Of a stretch of DNA of 64,000 nt, positions 12,801 to 24,900 are shown one piece after another. The position numbers and the translations under genes were made by a program. The stretch is from JAWAAW01 sp964353335 (GTDB lineage: Archaea > Nanobdellota > Nanobdellia > Woesearchaeales > ARS49). Positions within the stretch are counted from its first letter, which is position 1. Every line of letters starts with the position of its first letter. Location: assembly GCA_964353335.1 (NCBI GenBank), contig CAYGVI010000003.1:1-64000 (forward strand), written 5' to 3'. A model generated the notes under the pieces. It saw only the letters and a program-made list of their open reading frames with translations. It made no database searches and had not been told where the DNA came from.

Positions 12801-12943
12801 CAAAGGAAGCTCCCAAATCAAGGATAGTCCAGCCGCGCAGGGAAATTGAGCGCATGGACATTGATTCTGTGCTTAAGCGCAGCAAGATTACTCTCAAAAA
12901 GCTTGACAAGACACTGAAAAGCATCAAGAAAAAGAAAAAGTGA
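3890..12943 (+). CDS. Giant surface protein B: subtilase, four beta-helix modules, DUF11, pentapeptide repeat, TSP-like module, 3 TM
   Basis: I start at 3890 (AAGGGG 6-7 nt upstream, product begins MGGKGEIAKLL); 3860 is an in-frame alternative. Numbering from 3890: signal anchor about 8-30; Ig/cadherin-like domain about 42-135; Gln/Pro/Glu linker; I9-like propeptide about 182-290; S8 subtilase about 295-570 with Asp325 (DTGID), His360 (HGTHVSG), oxyanion Asn459 and Ser524 (GTSMATPH), all intact; a four-Cys domain about 584-686; four parallel beta-helix modules (about 692-1054, 1066-1634, 1639-2044, 2047-2458); one DUF11 repeat to about 2580; Asn-rich pentapeptide repeats to about 2692; Gly linker; TSP-like Cys module about 2734-2775; three membrane helices about 2807-2893; Lys-rich tail. 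Inferred role: cell-surface adhesin/protease, possibly self-processing; the substrate is unknown. It lies 7 nt before gene C, probably in one operon. Confidence 0.9.
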   Translation: MGGKGEIAKLLPVLVLLAVALFGIMFFSGKMGSPTGLAAGGNANLPPEWTASSTKFVLEQNTPVLLNLGSLFNDPEGQPLTFSVAGTENLAVVLEGNTLSITPEPGFVGMRAVSVFASDGKQVSRKRLSIEVSESGSAQEPQAMQTSPTAQPEEQPQEPTQFVSESQQAPIVEQSVENELDSKGTVEAIITFKESLPVKFSVAATNAEKQDMLASRRAAVRQEREALLSKVREKQNGITGAAVADYDVDVIRTYETAGMIAVRLTNAGLEKLRNDPSVSGIYRNHVFTTDLSQSVPLIDADDVWKILTPAGNNLTGLNESVCIIDTGIDMSNPAFTGKIVGGYDFVNLDSNPQDDSLNSHGTHVSGIVGANSTSVRGVAIGAKIVPVKVCDNAGDCDDISIIAGIDYCNDNAAAFNISVISGSLGDNNANTSENCPTYYDSLFITSASVGIIPVFASGNNHNTSGVSHPACSSYVIAVGSSSKSDVLDSFTNRLAGWKPEVLAPGNDITSTMIGGGTGAMTGTSMATPHVAGTIAILQQNRRAKGQAPLTLAQVVALLQPTGKMISSFSRIDVLNAILKENYNYDINLTDNSIKNATAGTKIAFGSITDFANITACSKLRSNLVEIDSLNCPQYNITSHIRLPGLPGTSASVLRNSIPCTSQYCENATFSSGTLDFDVLSFTNYSGLSSDPNITGCADINTSIVLVQNITFTRTSPAYCIRFNNHSTILDCDGYWIKRSTTGGNTIAIYASNKRNITIRNCNIEHINATDADDFTGILLERTNISFVLNDIVSINATSTSPTAPDDYGIAVEGDDNTIANSSINASMTSAMGPSYIIGLNVSGSRNNVTGILVNEWVLSGGGSVPGRGIFISGSNHSVYNSQIMAAGIATSDNYAILATATRAIFVNNTLTGTPSTSISLDSAKNCSFNKTTINATGGWISLSGTANDNNFTNTTFVMGNGSINILGTFESISTTKSALNITYNKSFIDTVSHPELNKSAIVSLYNISGINLQPQVDWNNDGIYESCDAQHCTKLSQADSTFVFNVTHFTAYSAYDLGPDLNYSNITGCAVINRSTVLANNIGSSTTCIVVNNDSLYLDCFGYKIGFDGSGAGSDYGILAENHTNITIRNCNIQDTSAGGTGGIGIEFMNITYSRIRNNSIYTNGSVSNYGIIIASPAYAILSHNNTVENNTIVTKGLTASYGVYLFNYVSDINITGNIIRPQNGSGIEAYQSISNIRIANNTIDIGWSNSGDGVHVDGENMLIENNHITFGSPSSTLHGVLSSGKNCIIRYNTITADSRSHPRGIGLNTFSNNTIVQGNNISIWISYDSYGIVIGSHNNTVTGNIIETRGNISATGIYVLNTAQNNAVAQNIINISPAMTPGITLSAYGLYATNTQLNNFSDNSITINGTRSNYGIYFWFGVENSTVTNNRIVVSGSMYGNMGMHLNGTRRNNFTGNTITTNGTFNDWGILLQDSFENRFERTNISTTGDSSSGIRIINSNNSIFNGTLLDTVEWINASANTVNNFTNTTFSQMQGSITIWPFQLNGSRDLTKNRLNVTYNKAYVNITALPELNTTGIVELRWLIAADPIPQVDFEDDGSYTDCPAGVCTELSFSPQVYRYMVSHFTSYSSVENGTPITGCPVTINSSSTLANNLYAPSNCITLGNDSVTLECNGYTIYFDGSGGGNDAGITALGHSNLTVQNCIIIDGNSAGAYGFGINFTSVNNSRIINSRIQTNGTTSNYGICQENTINNTISNNIIGTLGVSGNFGIYQTVAVNNTIRNNTVMARGGANANYGIALLDVSGNSIAGNNITTNGTAYNVGLFFQGSQNLNNRVDSNIIAASGSAYGNYGTYLTFASGNNLSNNTISTNGTDENHAVYIDYSSANIFDSNNLTTGGTDSDAVYLANAVGMIFNNTMLNDPSAWIFSGSGATNNFTNTTFAMPDGTIDFFGTFQLNASQNVTKRKINISSNRAFLNSSNLSALNTSAIITLYGISYTNPKPRADYNDDGSYEDCPADVCTGASYSGTTYAYNVSHFTGYSSAESVITGCPVKINESTILTQDIESSTYCIEMGADNIDLDCDGHTIRYGGDGYEGIYAYGRRNLTVRNCTIILNDSSASSAPGIRAIITNNSLFQNNRIIINGTNYDHGIQFFTYCNNNRVLDNSISTGANASNYGISVYGSCNNNTLQGNSIEANGSSDNYGIEVFSSTGNTISGNTISTEGTDVFNHGILLDYDSNFNNIDLNSINLRSAFGGDYGIFVFADSLGNNITRNKIVAGNPLGSTQYGIVVESGSNNNRLWFNNITLDVLGSHGIYIQLSSGNEFNDTLINATHNWIYTDDSSGTNFTNTTFMTQHGSILLGNFTFAGYFVSVTGSDLNITSNKAFLNSSNITPMNTSGVVTLNGITYTNPKPVVDFEDDGSYIDCPPSICTELGYSGGEYEFSVTRFTAYSSGESALVSLRKADSPDPATSTLPLSYAIIINATGTVENITLTEQYPAEVIYISSQPSPVAGTNNTFEIGNLGANDAVVVNITVLVREIENNTVINNTVNISYVNSTGALFTANASAGTTVLNNRITNTTITNSTINNCTIINSIIINSNKSNCTIINSVIINSTNDNTTIIDSNETNSTDRNTEIINATIINSIKRDSFINNTNLTDSNVTNTTLTNCTVTNSTLYNTLNSSCNYTNYRQQPPIPPTPPSPSGGGGGSGGQYAGIPRWPAPIAAQMPIQPCVENWNCEEWSRCVDGTQSRVCVDLNSCNVSRYLPQTERSCGEERILHEVPAEPEAPMEMPDLKPEQEQPAPKPALYTLLPIFIDSALIVLALLVIISILIGTEKRANKALRLAIDLVMVAALAMVLWHYVANNEFLAMQTITFIILLVAVTAMWLTDYLKSRQKQVPEVEFESTAPVLPDGVERVEEPAAPSEMPETAVQSMPLPRPEQDVWKPRKIYFLEPVEKEPAAREKPAKKAKEAPKSRIVQPRREIERMDIDSVLKRSKITLKKLDKTLKSIKKKKK
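11625..11965 (+). repeat. Asn-rich pentapeptide (15-nt) repeat array in protein B
   Basis: About 22 consecutive five-residue units of pattern N-(S/T/C)-x-(I/V/L)-x are encoded, for example NCTII, NSVII and NTTII. This fits the five-residue coil periodicity of pentapeptide-repeat (Rfr) folds, with Asn at the usual A/D/N position and Ile/Val at the central position. The same ordered set of units (Cys unit, then DSNET, then NST-D) reappears in protein C. Confidence 0.75.
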
Positions 12944-12950
12944 CGCATAA

Positions 12951-15900
12951 ATGGCTGAAATGAAAGAGAAAAAGGGCGTGTTTAGGAGCAATGCCAGGGT
13001 TACCGCCCTGCTTTTGGTGCTCGCGATTGCTGCTGTTTTCGCCCTGAAGTCAGGCGATGTGCTTACAGGCAGGGTTTTTGAGGCTGGAACAGAAAACCAG
13101 CCGCCGCAATGGACAGGCAGCACAAATGTTTTCACAGCAGTGCAGGACGCGCCTGTTGTCCTCAGCCTGAATGAGCTCTTCTCAGACCCTGAAGGCAAGT
13201 CATTGACATTTATCGCATCTGAAACAGAGAACATCTCAGTTGACCTGCAGGACAATACCCTCACGATAACACCTGAGCCTGGCTTTTCCGGCGAAAGGAT
13301 GATTTCAATTGTTGCCTCTGACGGCGAAACAGTCACCACAGAGCGCGTCAGGATTTCTGTCAGCGGAACTGCGCCAGCGCAGTCAGCCCCTGCAGCTGTT
13401 TTGGAGCAGCCAACTGTCCAGTTCCATACACAGCAGGCAGATATTATTGTCAACCCCGCAGACTACTCAATTTCAAACATTACCCCGCCAAAAACAACAG
13501 TGCAGTTCAAGGACGCGACCGTGATGGACACAATCGAGCAGTGCGCAAACATAAGCTACAACTTTGCCTCGATTGATACTGTAAGCTGCCCGCAGTACAA
13601 CAAAGCCGCGCGCATAACATTTGAGGGTTTGCCTATTGCCAACTTCAGGATACTGCGCAATGGCGAGCCCTGTCCTTCAGATATTTGCCAGAACATCACT
13701 TTTGATGACGGAAATATCAGTTTCGACGTTACAGAGTTCTCAAACTACAGCATAAACAGCAGTTTTGGAACAAATTCTGGGGGCTGTCCACTCACCTTGA
13801 CGGTTGACACTGTGCTTGACAGCGATGGGTCAAGCACAACAACCTGCTTTACTTTCAACGGCAACAATATTGCTCTTGACTGCGATGGGCACACGGCGAC
13901 ATTCAATACAGGGGGCGGAGACTTCGGCTATGGCGTTTATGCATCAAACAAAAAGAACCTCATAATAAAGAACTGCAATTTCAAGTCAGGCAGTACAGGA
14001 GGGAACTGGGTCTACGGGGTTTACTTCAATGGTGTGAACTACAGCACAGTTTACAACAACAACATCACCAATGCAGGCACTCAAAACTCAAAAGAACATT
14101 CTGGGATTTTAATCGCAAACGCTCAGCAGATCGTAAATGTCACATCCAACTGGGTAAATATAAGCGGAAACAACAGCATCGGAATATCTTTTACAGGTGC
14201 GCTTGCAGGCGCAAACATGAGGGTTGTTAACAACACAATTCTCACAAGGGCAACAGGAACAGGAACTCAAAATAATGGGATTTGGATTGGAAATACTGAT
14301 AATTGCCTAGTTACCGGAAACAACATAATCCTGAATGACAGCGCAGACTCCCAAGGCCTGTACTTTGGCGGCTTAATCGAATACGGCACTGTTGAAAACA
14401 ACAGCATTATTGTCCAGGGCAAATCCTCTAACAACATCGGCATTTCAATCGACATGCTTGTAAAGAATATCAACTTCACAGGCAACAGCATCAATGTAAA
14501 CGGAACAACAAACACGCACGGAATCGATCTGTACTACACAACAGGACACCAGTTCAGATTAACAAACATAACAACCGCAGGCACTTCAGCGCATTATGGA
14601 ATTTATTCATTTGAATCAAATGCGACTTTCAACAAGACAAAGATTGCGAATTCTGAGAAATGGATGTATATGTACTTTTTCAACGTTCAGGCAAGGGCGC
14701 TCTACGACAACACCACATTCGCAACCCCTTATGGGAGCATAAACATTCTCAAGAATTTCACAATGGACTATTCATTTGAGGAACTCAACAACAGCGATGT
14801 GAATGTAACGCTTAACAGGTCATTCATGAGGAGCACAAGGGCAGGCATCAGGCTGCTCAACCAGTCAGGGATAGTGACCCTTACCGGCTTGGGCACCAAT
14901 GTCGGCTCGCTAAGAGTTGACTATCAGGATGACGGCACTTATGATAACTGCCCGTCAAGCGTGTGCAACCTGCTCAGCAGCAGCGGAGGAACTGTTGTCT
15001 TTAATGTCAGCCACTTCACGACATTCGGCGCGAACACTTCAGGCGGGGCAGTGACCTGCAATTCCTGCGCTGACTGCACAACCTGCACAGCTACGCAGGG
15101 CAATACATGCACTCTTGCAAATGATATCAGCTCAACAACAACCTGCATTACTGTCGGCAATGACAATGTCACAATAAATTGCGACGGCAAGACAATTACG
15201 TTTAACACAGGCGCAGGCGGCAGTGACTATGGCATTACAGCAAGTTCGCGTAAGAACCTCACAATAGAAAACTGCACAATTATCTCAGCAACAAGCGGCG
15301 TTGGTGCAATTCCGATTTATTTGTTAAGCACAAACTCAAGCCGTGTATTCAATAACATATTGAAAACCAATGGAGCTAGTGCAATATATCTTAGCACAGC
15401 AGCCTTCTATAACATAATATCAGCCAATAAAGTAAATGCAACAGACCCAAATGGCAATGCAGGAATCAGGCTCGCTCAGGCTTCCCAATATAATAACATA
15501 TCTGCAAACACAGTCATTACAAATGGAACTATACCGGGCAATTACGGGATACTTTCAGAATTTGATTGCCCAAACAACACAATCTCTGATAATTTCATTG
15601 TCTCAGGGGGAAGCCAGTCATCGAACTATGGAATTTATGCCCAGGCAGCAGACCACAAAATCATAAATAATTCAATAAACACAACAGGAACCGTGCAAAA
15701 TAATGGCATGGTTCTTAATGGCTGTTCTAACAGCATTATTGCAAACAACAGCATAAAAGCAACAGGAACAGGCAACGGCAATTACGGGATTCTTGTTCTG
15801 AATGCAGTGCAAACCACATTTGCGAATAACAACATCAGAGTACTAAGCAACACAAACAGCCATGGAATCTATATGAGTGCAGGCGCAAACCGCAATATTT

Positions 15901-18900
15901 TCATCCTAAACAACATTGCCACAAATGGGACAATTGGATATGCAATATACATAGAAAGCGGCATCTCTGGCTCAAATTTCAGCTCAACAATAATAAATGA
16001 CACGCCCGAATGGATTTATACAGGCGCAGGAGCATCAAATAATTTCTCCAATACTACATTCGCAATGCCTGACGGAAGCATTAACATCCTGCCGCTTATG
16101 CAGATTAACGGCACACAGGACATAACAAAAGCAAAGCTCAACATCAGCCAATACAAGGCATACCTTAACTCAAGCAATCTAAGCTTCCTTAACACTTCAG
16201 CAATAATAACTCTCTACGGAATAACCGGAACAAACCCCGAGCCTGTTGTTGACTACGAAGATGACAACACATACGTGCTCTGCCCTGCAGGCCAGTGCAC
16301 AGAACTCAGCTACACGCCAGGAGTGGTATACGTCTTCAACACAACCCACTTCACGCAGTACACCACAAATGACGCCGGCGGAGAAATCACCAGCTGCCCT
16401 GTAACCATAAACAGCACATACACTCTCACGCAGAACCTTGTTTCAAATGACACGTGCATAACAATAGGCAATGACAGCATGGTGCTTGACTGCGCAGGAT
16501 ACGGCATCAGATATAACGCAAATGGGACTGACAATGAATATGGAATCCTTGCGCAAAACCGCAACAATGTGACAATAAGGAACTGCAACGTCATTGACAT
16601 CAACGCAACAGGGACATATGGGATTGGAATCAATTTCTCAAACACAACTTACAGCAGCATAACAAACAGCAACATCTCAACAAACGGGACATCATACGTG
16701 CATGGCATTTCAATGCAGAACAATGCATCTTACAACAACATAAGCGACTGCAAAATCATCCCGCTTGGCGCAGGCGCAACAAGCCACGGCATTGTGTTCT
16801 ATTACAACGCCACTGACAACAATGTGCTGCGCAACAACATAAGCGCAATTACAGGAACTGGCATTGACATCGCGTTGGATTCCTCGCGAAACAGCATCGC
16901 GAACAACACGATAAATAGCACAGTATATTCAATAAACATTGACCTGGGCTCAAACAACAGCACAATAACAAACAACACCCTCAGTGGTGGCACGCAGAAT
17001 ATTAACCTTAACCAGCACAGCGGGACAGCCATTTTCAGCAACAGCCTGACCTGCAGCGGCATAGGGCGCTGCATACTTCTCAACACATACGTGAACAACT
17101 CCATAATCACATACAACAGGATTACCGCTTATGGAATTTCCGGAAGCATGTACGGAATTGATGACATCAGTTCATCGAACTACAATAATGCAATCCTTTG
17201 GAACAATGTCACAGTAAATGCATCCAGCCCATACGGAATAAGAGGGGCAGGGACAAACACGACAATAGCAAATAACAGGATGGTCTTAACAGGCGGCACA
17301 ACAGGCACAGGGATTATTGTTGGCGGGGCTGCAAGGCTCTCCAGCATAACAAACAACAGCGTTCTGATTGCGAACGTGACAAACGCATATGGCGCGACAG
17401 TTGACGGCAACAACATCGCAATGTCGTATAATGACCTGCGCGCATTTGGCACTGGGCCGAACAACATCGGAATTTTTGTTGGAAACAACCTCGCGGTAAA
17501 CAACACGTTTGTGGGCAACAACATAACTGTCAATGGAACCAACAGCAACTACGGAATACAGATGTATGACAATGCCCACAACAGCACGTATTCAAACAAC
17601 ATAATCCGCGTAAATGGCACCACGTTCAATAATTACGGGATTTACATAAGCCCAATTTACGACACAAGCCGCATACCATCGAACAATTACCTGTCAGGCA
17701 ACACAATTTACACAGATGGGGCAACCAACAGCACAGGGATAATTATTGTCCAGGGGATAAACAACACATTTGAATACACTAACATAAGCACAAATGGCGC
17801 AGGAAGCTTTGGAATTTATTTCAACAACTCAAGAGGAAACTCATTCATCGCGACACAGCTGAACAACACTGCCCAATGGATTAATTCAACCGGAGTTTCC
17901 TACAACAACTTCACAAACACGACTTTCCAAATGCCAGATGGAAGCATCAACTTCCCCAGTATTTTCCAGCTCAACGGCTCGCAGGACATTACCAAGACAA
18001 AGCTGCAGATAACCTACAACTGGGCACGCCTGAACAGCACAAACCTTACTGCGCTCAACACAACAGGAATAATCACTCTATACGAGCTTCCATATTCAAA
18101 TCCCCGGCCAATGGTTGATTACGATGATGACAGCGGTTATGAAAACTGCCCTGCAGACCAGTGTGTTGAGCTTGGCTCTTACTCCCTAGGACAGCCGTAT
18201 GTATTCAATACAACTCACTTCACCACATACAGTTCCCTGGAATCCGGCACTGAAATCACCAGCTGCCCGGTCACAATCAACAGCACATACACTCTCACGC
18301 AGAACCTTGCCTCAAATGACACCTGCATAACAATAGGCAATGACAGCATGGTGCTTGACTGCGCAGGGTTCAATATCTCCTATAATTTCAATGGCAGCAG
18401 GTACTCATATGGGATTGCCGCCGTTAACCGCACAAATGTCACAATACAGAACTGCAATATTGGGGATAAGAACCTGTCCAACTACCAGTCGCACGGAATT
18501 GCATTCTTCAACACCACAAACAGCACAGTAACCGCGAACAAAATAAGGATGAACAGCACAGACCCTTCAGCAGTTTACCTGAAGAACTCAACAGGCAACA
18601 GGATACTGCTCAACAACATCACAACAAACAGCAGTTATTCAGCAACGGCAAAGGGGGCTTATTTCACAACCAACTCAAGCTACAACATTTTTGCAAACAA
18701 CATCCTTGACTGCCAGGGCGATGGAATTTATGTTGATTTGGACTCATCAAGAAACAACATCACAAACAACACAATCACCGCAACAGACACATCTTCAGCG
18801 GGAAATGCAGTGTATGTTGCTACAGGAGGAACTTACAACATAATCAGCTACAATAACATGACATCAAAACGCCAAGCAGTATACTTAAGAACAATTGGCG

Positions 18901-21900
18901 GGGTAAATTCAACAGGAAATGCAATCATCGGAAACAACATAACAATACTCTACGGCATACTCAGCCCTTCTGCAATTCAGATGGACAGCATCAGCTGGTC
19001 AGTAATTGAAAATAACACAATTTACACTGCAGAGCATCCTGGAATTTCAATGACAGGCATATTGACATATTCAAACAGGATTGTCTCAAACAACATCACA
19101 ATTGAATCATTCCAGGGAGGATTTTCAATACAAGGCCAGAATTGCACAGTTGCGCAGAATACACTTGCTGTGCTGAGAGAAATGCACGGCACATATCCTA
19201 TTTCAATCCAGCAGGCCTCAAACTACACAAACATAAGCTACAACACACTGATCATAAATGGAACAGGCAATATCTTTGGAATACAGTTTAGTTCTGATTC
19301 CCAGAGCCACAACACAACAATAGAAGGCAATAACATAACAATAACAACACCAGACCAGTATTATGCCAATAATAATGGAATAAGCATATCTGCTTCAGGT
19401 TCAGGCACAAGGATAACCAACAACAGGATAAATATCAGTGGCAACAAGACAAATACAGGAATTTACATTATTGGAAATCAGGGATTTTATGGGCTTCTTG
19501 AGAATCTGACAGTGCAGAATAATGCATTGCTTATCACTGGAAACAACAGCAAGGGAATTTCCTTATGGGACATAAATGGCAACATCCTAAGCTACAACAC
19601 TATAACACTGGAAGGGGCAATAAACAACACAGGACTCTGGATTAGAAACATATCCAACACCATTGTTGAGTTCACAAACATCACTGTAACTGGCAGCAAC
19701 AGCACAGGAATATTCATGAATGTGTCAAATGGCACAACATTCAATGAAATACTTATCAATGAAACAACAACATGGATAAACACACCAAACACAAAGAACA
19801 ACATCTCAAACATGACTTATTCCACAATAAACGGAAGCATCAAGATAGTGCCAAGGATGGAGTTCAATGGGACAAGCATGCAGAAATCACAGATTAATGT
19901 GACCGGCAACAGGGCATTCCTTAACTCAACTGCCCTGCAATTCCTCAACACTTCAGGCATAATAACTCTCTACGGCATCTCGCTCATTGACCCCAAGGCG
20001 CAGGTTGACTATGCTGACAGCGGAGCTTATGCTGACTGCCCTGCAGGACAATGCACAGACCTGAGCTACACAGGAACAACATATGTCTTCAACACAACAC
20101 ACTTCACCTCATACCGCGCAGCTGAAGGCGGAATAGTAATCACCGGCTGCCCGGTCACGATAAATGAGAGCACCACGCTGACTCAGAATCTGGTGTCAAA
20201 TACATCCTGCATCAAGATTAACAACAGCAACACAGTTCTTGACTGCAATGGATATAACATCACATTCAACCAGAAAGGCGGGGCTGATTTCGGGATTAAT
20301 GCGTCAAATGTGACAAATATAGTAATCAGGAATTGCACAATAATTGAGGCAAACATAACCGGCGGCAGCACAGGAATTTATCTGCAGGACGTGTCAAACA
20401 GCACAATAGCATACAATAACGTGACTGTTAATGGCTCATTTAGTTCTGTTTCAAATGGTATTCAAATGTCATCAAGCACAGGCTTGTTTACATCCAATAA
20501 TAACACAGTCGCCAACAACACAATACAAATATCTGATTTGACTGGCAGTTATGGCATTCTCATTAATTATCAGAATGAAAACCACAAAATACTGGGCAAC
20601 AGGATAAACGTGGTCAATGGAACCCCGATAAGCATAGTCTGGTATGCAAACAACCTGTTAATTGCAGGCAATCAAGTGCGTCTTGCAGCCGGCGGCGCAT
20701 CTATTGGCATTGGACTTGCCAACACAAACCATTCATTGTTTGAGAACAACACAGTTGAATTTGGCTCCTCTGGTGCAGGATACAGAGGAATCACTATTGA
20801 TACTGGCTCTAATTACAACACAGTATCTGCCAATAACTTTTCCAGCACAATGGAAAAATCAGGCCCTGGCGCAATCGTAATACAGGCAAACCACAATTAT
20901 GCGGTTAATAACATAATAAACATCAGCGGCAGAGACTGTGAGGGTATTGCTGTTTCATCAAGCAATAACACAATAACAGGCAATAACATAAGAGTGAATT
21001 GCAACCTAACCGCGAAAGGAGTCTATCTCAGCAATGCCCAAAACAACACAGTTGCATATAACAACATCTCAGGAACAGGGCCTGACACTGGAATCACCTC
21101 AATCCAGGCGCAGGGAATATACACATTCGCGGCAAACTACAACAATATAACACAAAACAATATCACTGTCAATGGCACAGGCAGCAGTTTCGGCTTTTAC
21201 GTAAAGTCCTCCTCGCGAAACAACCTTGTCACCGAAAACATAATTGCGGCATCAGGGACAGGCGGCGGCAATTTGGGAATACATATTGATAGTTCTGACA
21301 ACAACACATTTGACCTCAACGCAATACTCACAAGCGGCACAGAAAGCTATGGAATACTCTTGGCCAGCTCAAAGAACAACACATTCAGCAGGACTTTGCT
21401 CAATAATACTGTACAATGGATTAATCTGACTTCAGACACACAGAACAACACCTTTGTGAACACCACATTTGCAATGCCAAACGGCAGCATTAATATCCTC
21501 CGCGCAATAATTAACGGCAGCAACAGCGTAACAAAGGCAAAGCTGAACATAAGCTCCAACAAGGCATTCCTGAACTCGAGCAACCTGACCTTCCTTAACA
21601 CCAGCGCGATAATCACGCTATACGGCATCTCTTACATTAACCCCAAGGCGCGGGTGGACTATGCTGACAATGGAGGCTACATTGACTGCCCGGCAAGCCA
21701 GTGCACAGAGCTTGGCTACACCCCAGGACAGCCTTATGTCTTCAACACAACACACTTCACATCATACCAAGCGGCTGAAGGCGAAATAGTAATCACAGGC
21801 TGCCCGGTCACTATAAATGAAAGCACCACACTGACTCAAAACATTTCATCAAATGATACCTGCATTACGATAAACGCAAGCAATATGCTGCTTGACTGCA

Positions 21901-24900
21901 ATGGAAGCACAATATTCTACAATGCGAATGGAAGCGATAATGAATACGGCATATTCGCTGAAAACAGGATAAATGTGACAGTAAAGAACTGTGTCATTGT
22001 TGACATAAATGAAACCGGAACTGCTGGGTATGGAATCAACTTCACAAGCACCAACAACAGCATTGTCACAAACACAAGCATCATCACAAACAGCACAGTG
22101 AGGTCTGTTGGAATAATCATGGGTTATTCAAGCAACAGCACCATTTCAAACAGCACAATAGACGCCGCTGACACAAACAATAACTGGGCAATCGGGCTGT
22201 TCTTCTCTCCAAACACAACAATAACAGGGAACACATTGTTGTCAAGCGGAGGGGCGGGCAATAATCATGGAATTTCAATGACCTTCTATTGCGATGGGTC
22301 AAGAATAAGCTACAACAATATTTCTTCAAACGGAACAAGCAACAACTGGGGCATTTACATGCAGTACATCAATTACGCCACAATATCCAACAACACAATC
22401 ACCTCAAATGGCACTGATGCCAACATGGGCATGTTTGTCCAGTACAGCAATTGGAACAATATTTCATCAAATTCTCTTTCAGCGCATGGTTCAGGCACTG
22501 GAAACCGCGGAATATACCTCATGTATTCAAGCAATTCAATTGTGCATGGCAACCGCGCTTTCAGCGATGGCGGGCAATATGGCAATGGAATAGCCGCTTA
22601 CATCGCTGAAAATAACACAATCACCTTCAATGAAATCAGCACAAATGGCGCAGGGTTCTCGCATGGAGTGCTGCTGAACAGCACAAATGGGTTCAGCTTG
22701 CTTGCAAACAACATCAGCACAAATGGTGTCTCAAGCTACGGAATATTCATCACCATGTCAAATGCAACAATGCTGAACAAGACAGTGCTTAATGACACTG
22801 TGCAATGGATTTTCCTTGATTCAGACACCCAGAATAACTTCACCAACACCACATTCCAGATGCCTTATGGAAGCATTAACATCCTTCCATTGATGCAGCT
22901 CAATGGCACTCTAGACGTGACAAAGTCAAAGCTGTACACGTCCACGCTCTTGGCATTCATGAACAGCACAAACCTTTCAATGCTTAACACGACAGGCATA
23001 ATAACCCTCTATGGCGTCACTTTCATTGACCCCAAGCCAATTGTTGACTATGAAGATGACAGCAGTTATGTTGACTGCCCTGCTGACCAGTGCGCTGAGC
23101 TCGGCTACAGCGGAGGCGTGTTCACGTTCAACACAACACACTTCACAGGATTCATGGTTGAAGAGAACGCAACTGCAATCACAGGCTGCCCGGTCATAAT
23201 AAACAGCACCGGAGCGCTTGGCAGTAATGTGACATCAAATGACACATGCATCACCATAAACAACAGCAACACAGTGTTTGACTGCAATGGCCACACAATT
23301 TACTACAATGCAAACGGCAGTGACGGCGCATTCGGTATTGCTGCGAACAGTGTGAACAACATCACAATCAGGAACTGCGTTATCAGGGATATCAATTTGT
23401 CAGGCGCGTTTGGCATAGCAGTAAACCTCACCAATGTCTCAAACAGCACAGTGCAAAACAACAACATAACAACAAACGGCACAAATGACAATTACGGCAT
23501 TCAGTTTATGAACGGTTTGAACTACAATACAATATCTAACAATGTAGTCTCAACATTTGGAAGCTCTGCATCCAATATCGGACTCTCCCTTTATGGCACA
23601 GGGCTGGGAAACAATGCCACTGGCAATAACATTACAACAAATGGAACAGCTGCAAATTACGGCATAATGGCCACAGTGGGCGCAAACAACACAATCATTG
23701 CAAGCAACACAATCGCAACAAGCGGAAGCTCAAGCAGCAATGACGCCATCACCCTGTTCCACGCCGGAGGAAACAATGTTACAGACAACAACATCACTGC
23801 ATATGGCAACAGCAACAATAACGGGGTAAAACTCAATTTCAATGCCAATGACAACATTATCAGCAATAACAGGATTTCTTCTGCAGGAAGCGATAGAATC
23901 AACTACGGCGTCTATATACGGGAAAATTCAGTGCGAAACAACATAACCGGCAATATCATCACAACAAACGGCACAGACAGCAATTCTGGCATATACCTTG
24001 AGATCTCTGCCAATAACAACATTATCGACAGAAACATTGTCAGCCCGGGCGGAAACGCTGACTTCAACATAGGAATTTACCTCAGACAGCTATCATCAGG
24101 AAACAGCATAACCCGCAACAATGTCACAACAAATGGGGGCTCAAACAATAATTACGGAATAACCCTTACAAACGGCACAAGCAACACAATCAGCAGCAAC
24201 ATTGTAAGTACAAATGGAACCGGCGACTTAAACTACGGAATTTACTTCTATGACCAGGCATCAGGAAACAGCATCACTAACAACAACATCACAACAAACG
24301 GAGGCTCAAACAGCAATGACGGAATCGGGTTCAGTTCCAATACAAATGACAACATAATCAGCGGCAACAAAATCACAGCAGGGGGGCGCGCCAGCTACAA
24401 TAACGGCATCAGCCTGCTCTCCTTCACAGTCAGAAACAACATCACAAACAATGAAATCTCAACAAGCGGCACAGAGCATAATACAGGCATAATCCTCGAA
24501 GACTCTGCTCAGAACAACATCCTCAATAATAACACAATAACAACTTCAGGCAATTACAGCTATGCAATCGAAATAATGAATTCCAACTATTCAACATTCA
24601 ACATAACCACCCTCAATAATCCTGCGCAATGGATTAATGCCAGCGCAAACACATTTAACAACATAACTAACACCACATTTGCAATGCCTGAAGGCAGCAT
24701 AAACATTCCAGGAATAGTGCAGCTCAATGGCGGAATTGAAGTTACCAAGGCAAAACTCAATATCACTGCAAACAGGGCATTCCTGAACACTGCCGCAGTG
24801 CCTTTGCTGAACACAATAGGAATAATCACTCTCAACAACATCTTCTACACAAGCCCGCAGCCAAGGGTTGATTTCACAGATGCAGGCGGCCTTGTGCCCT

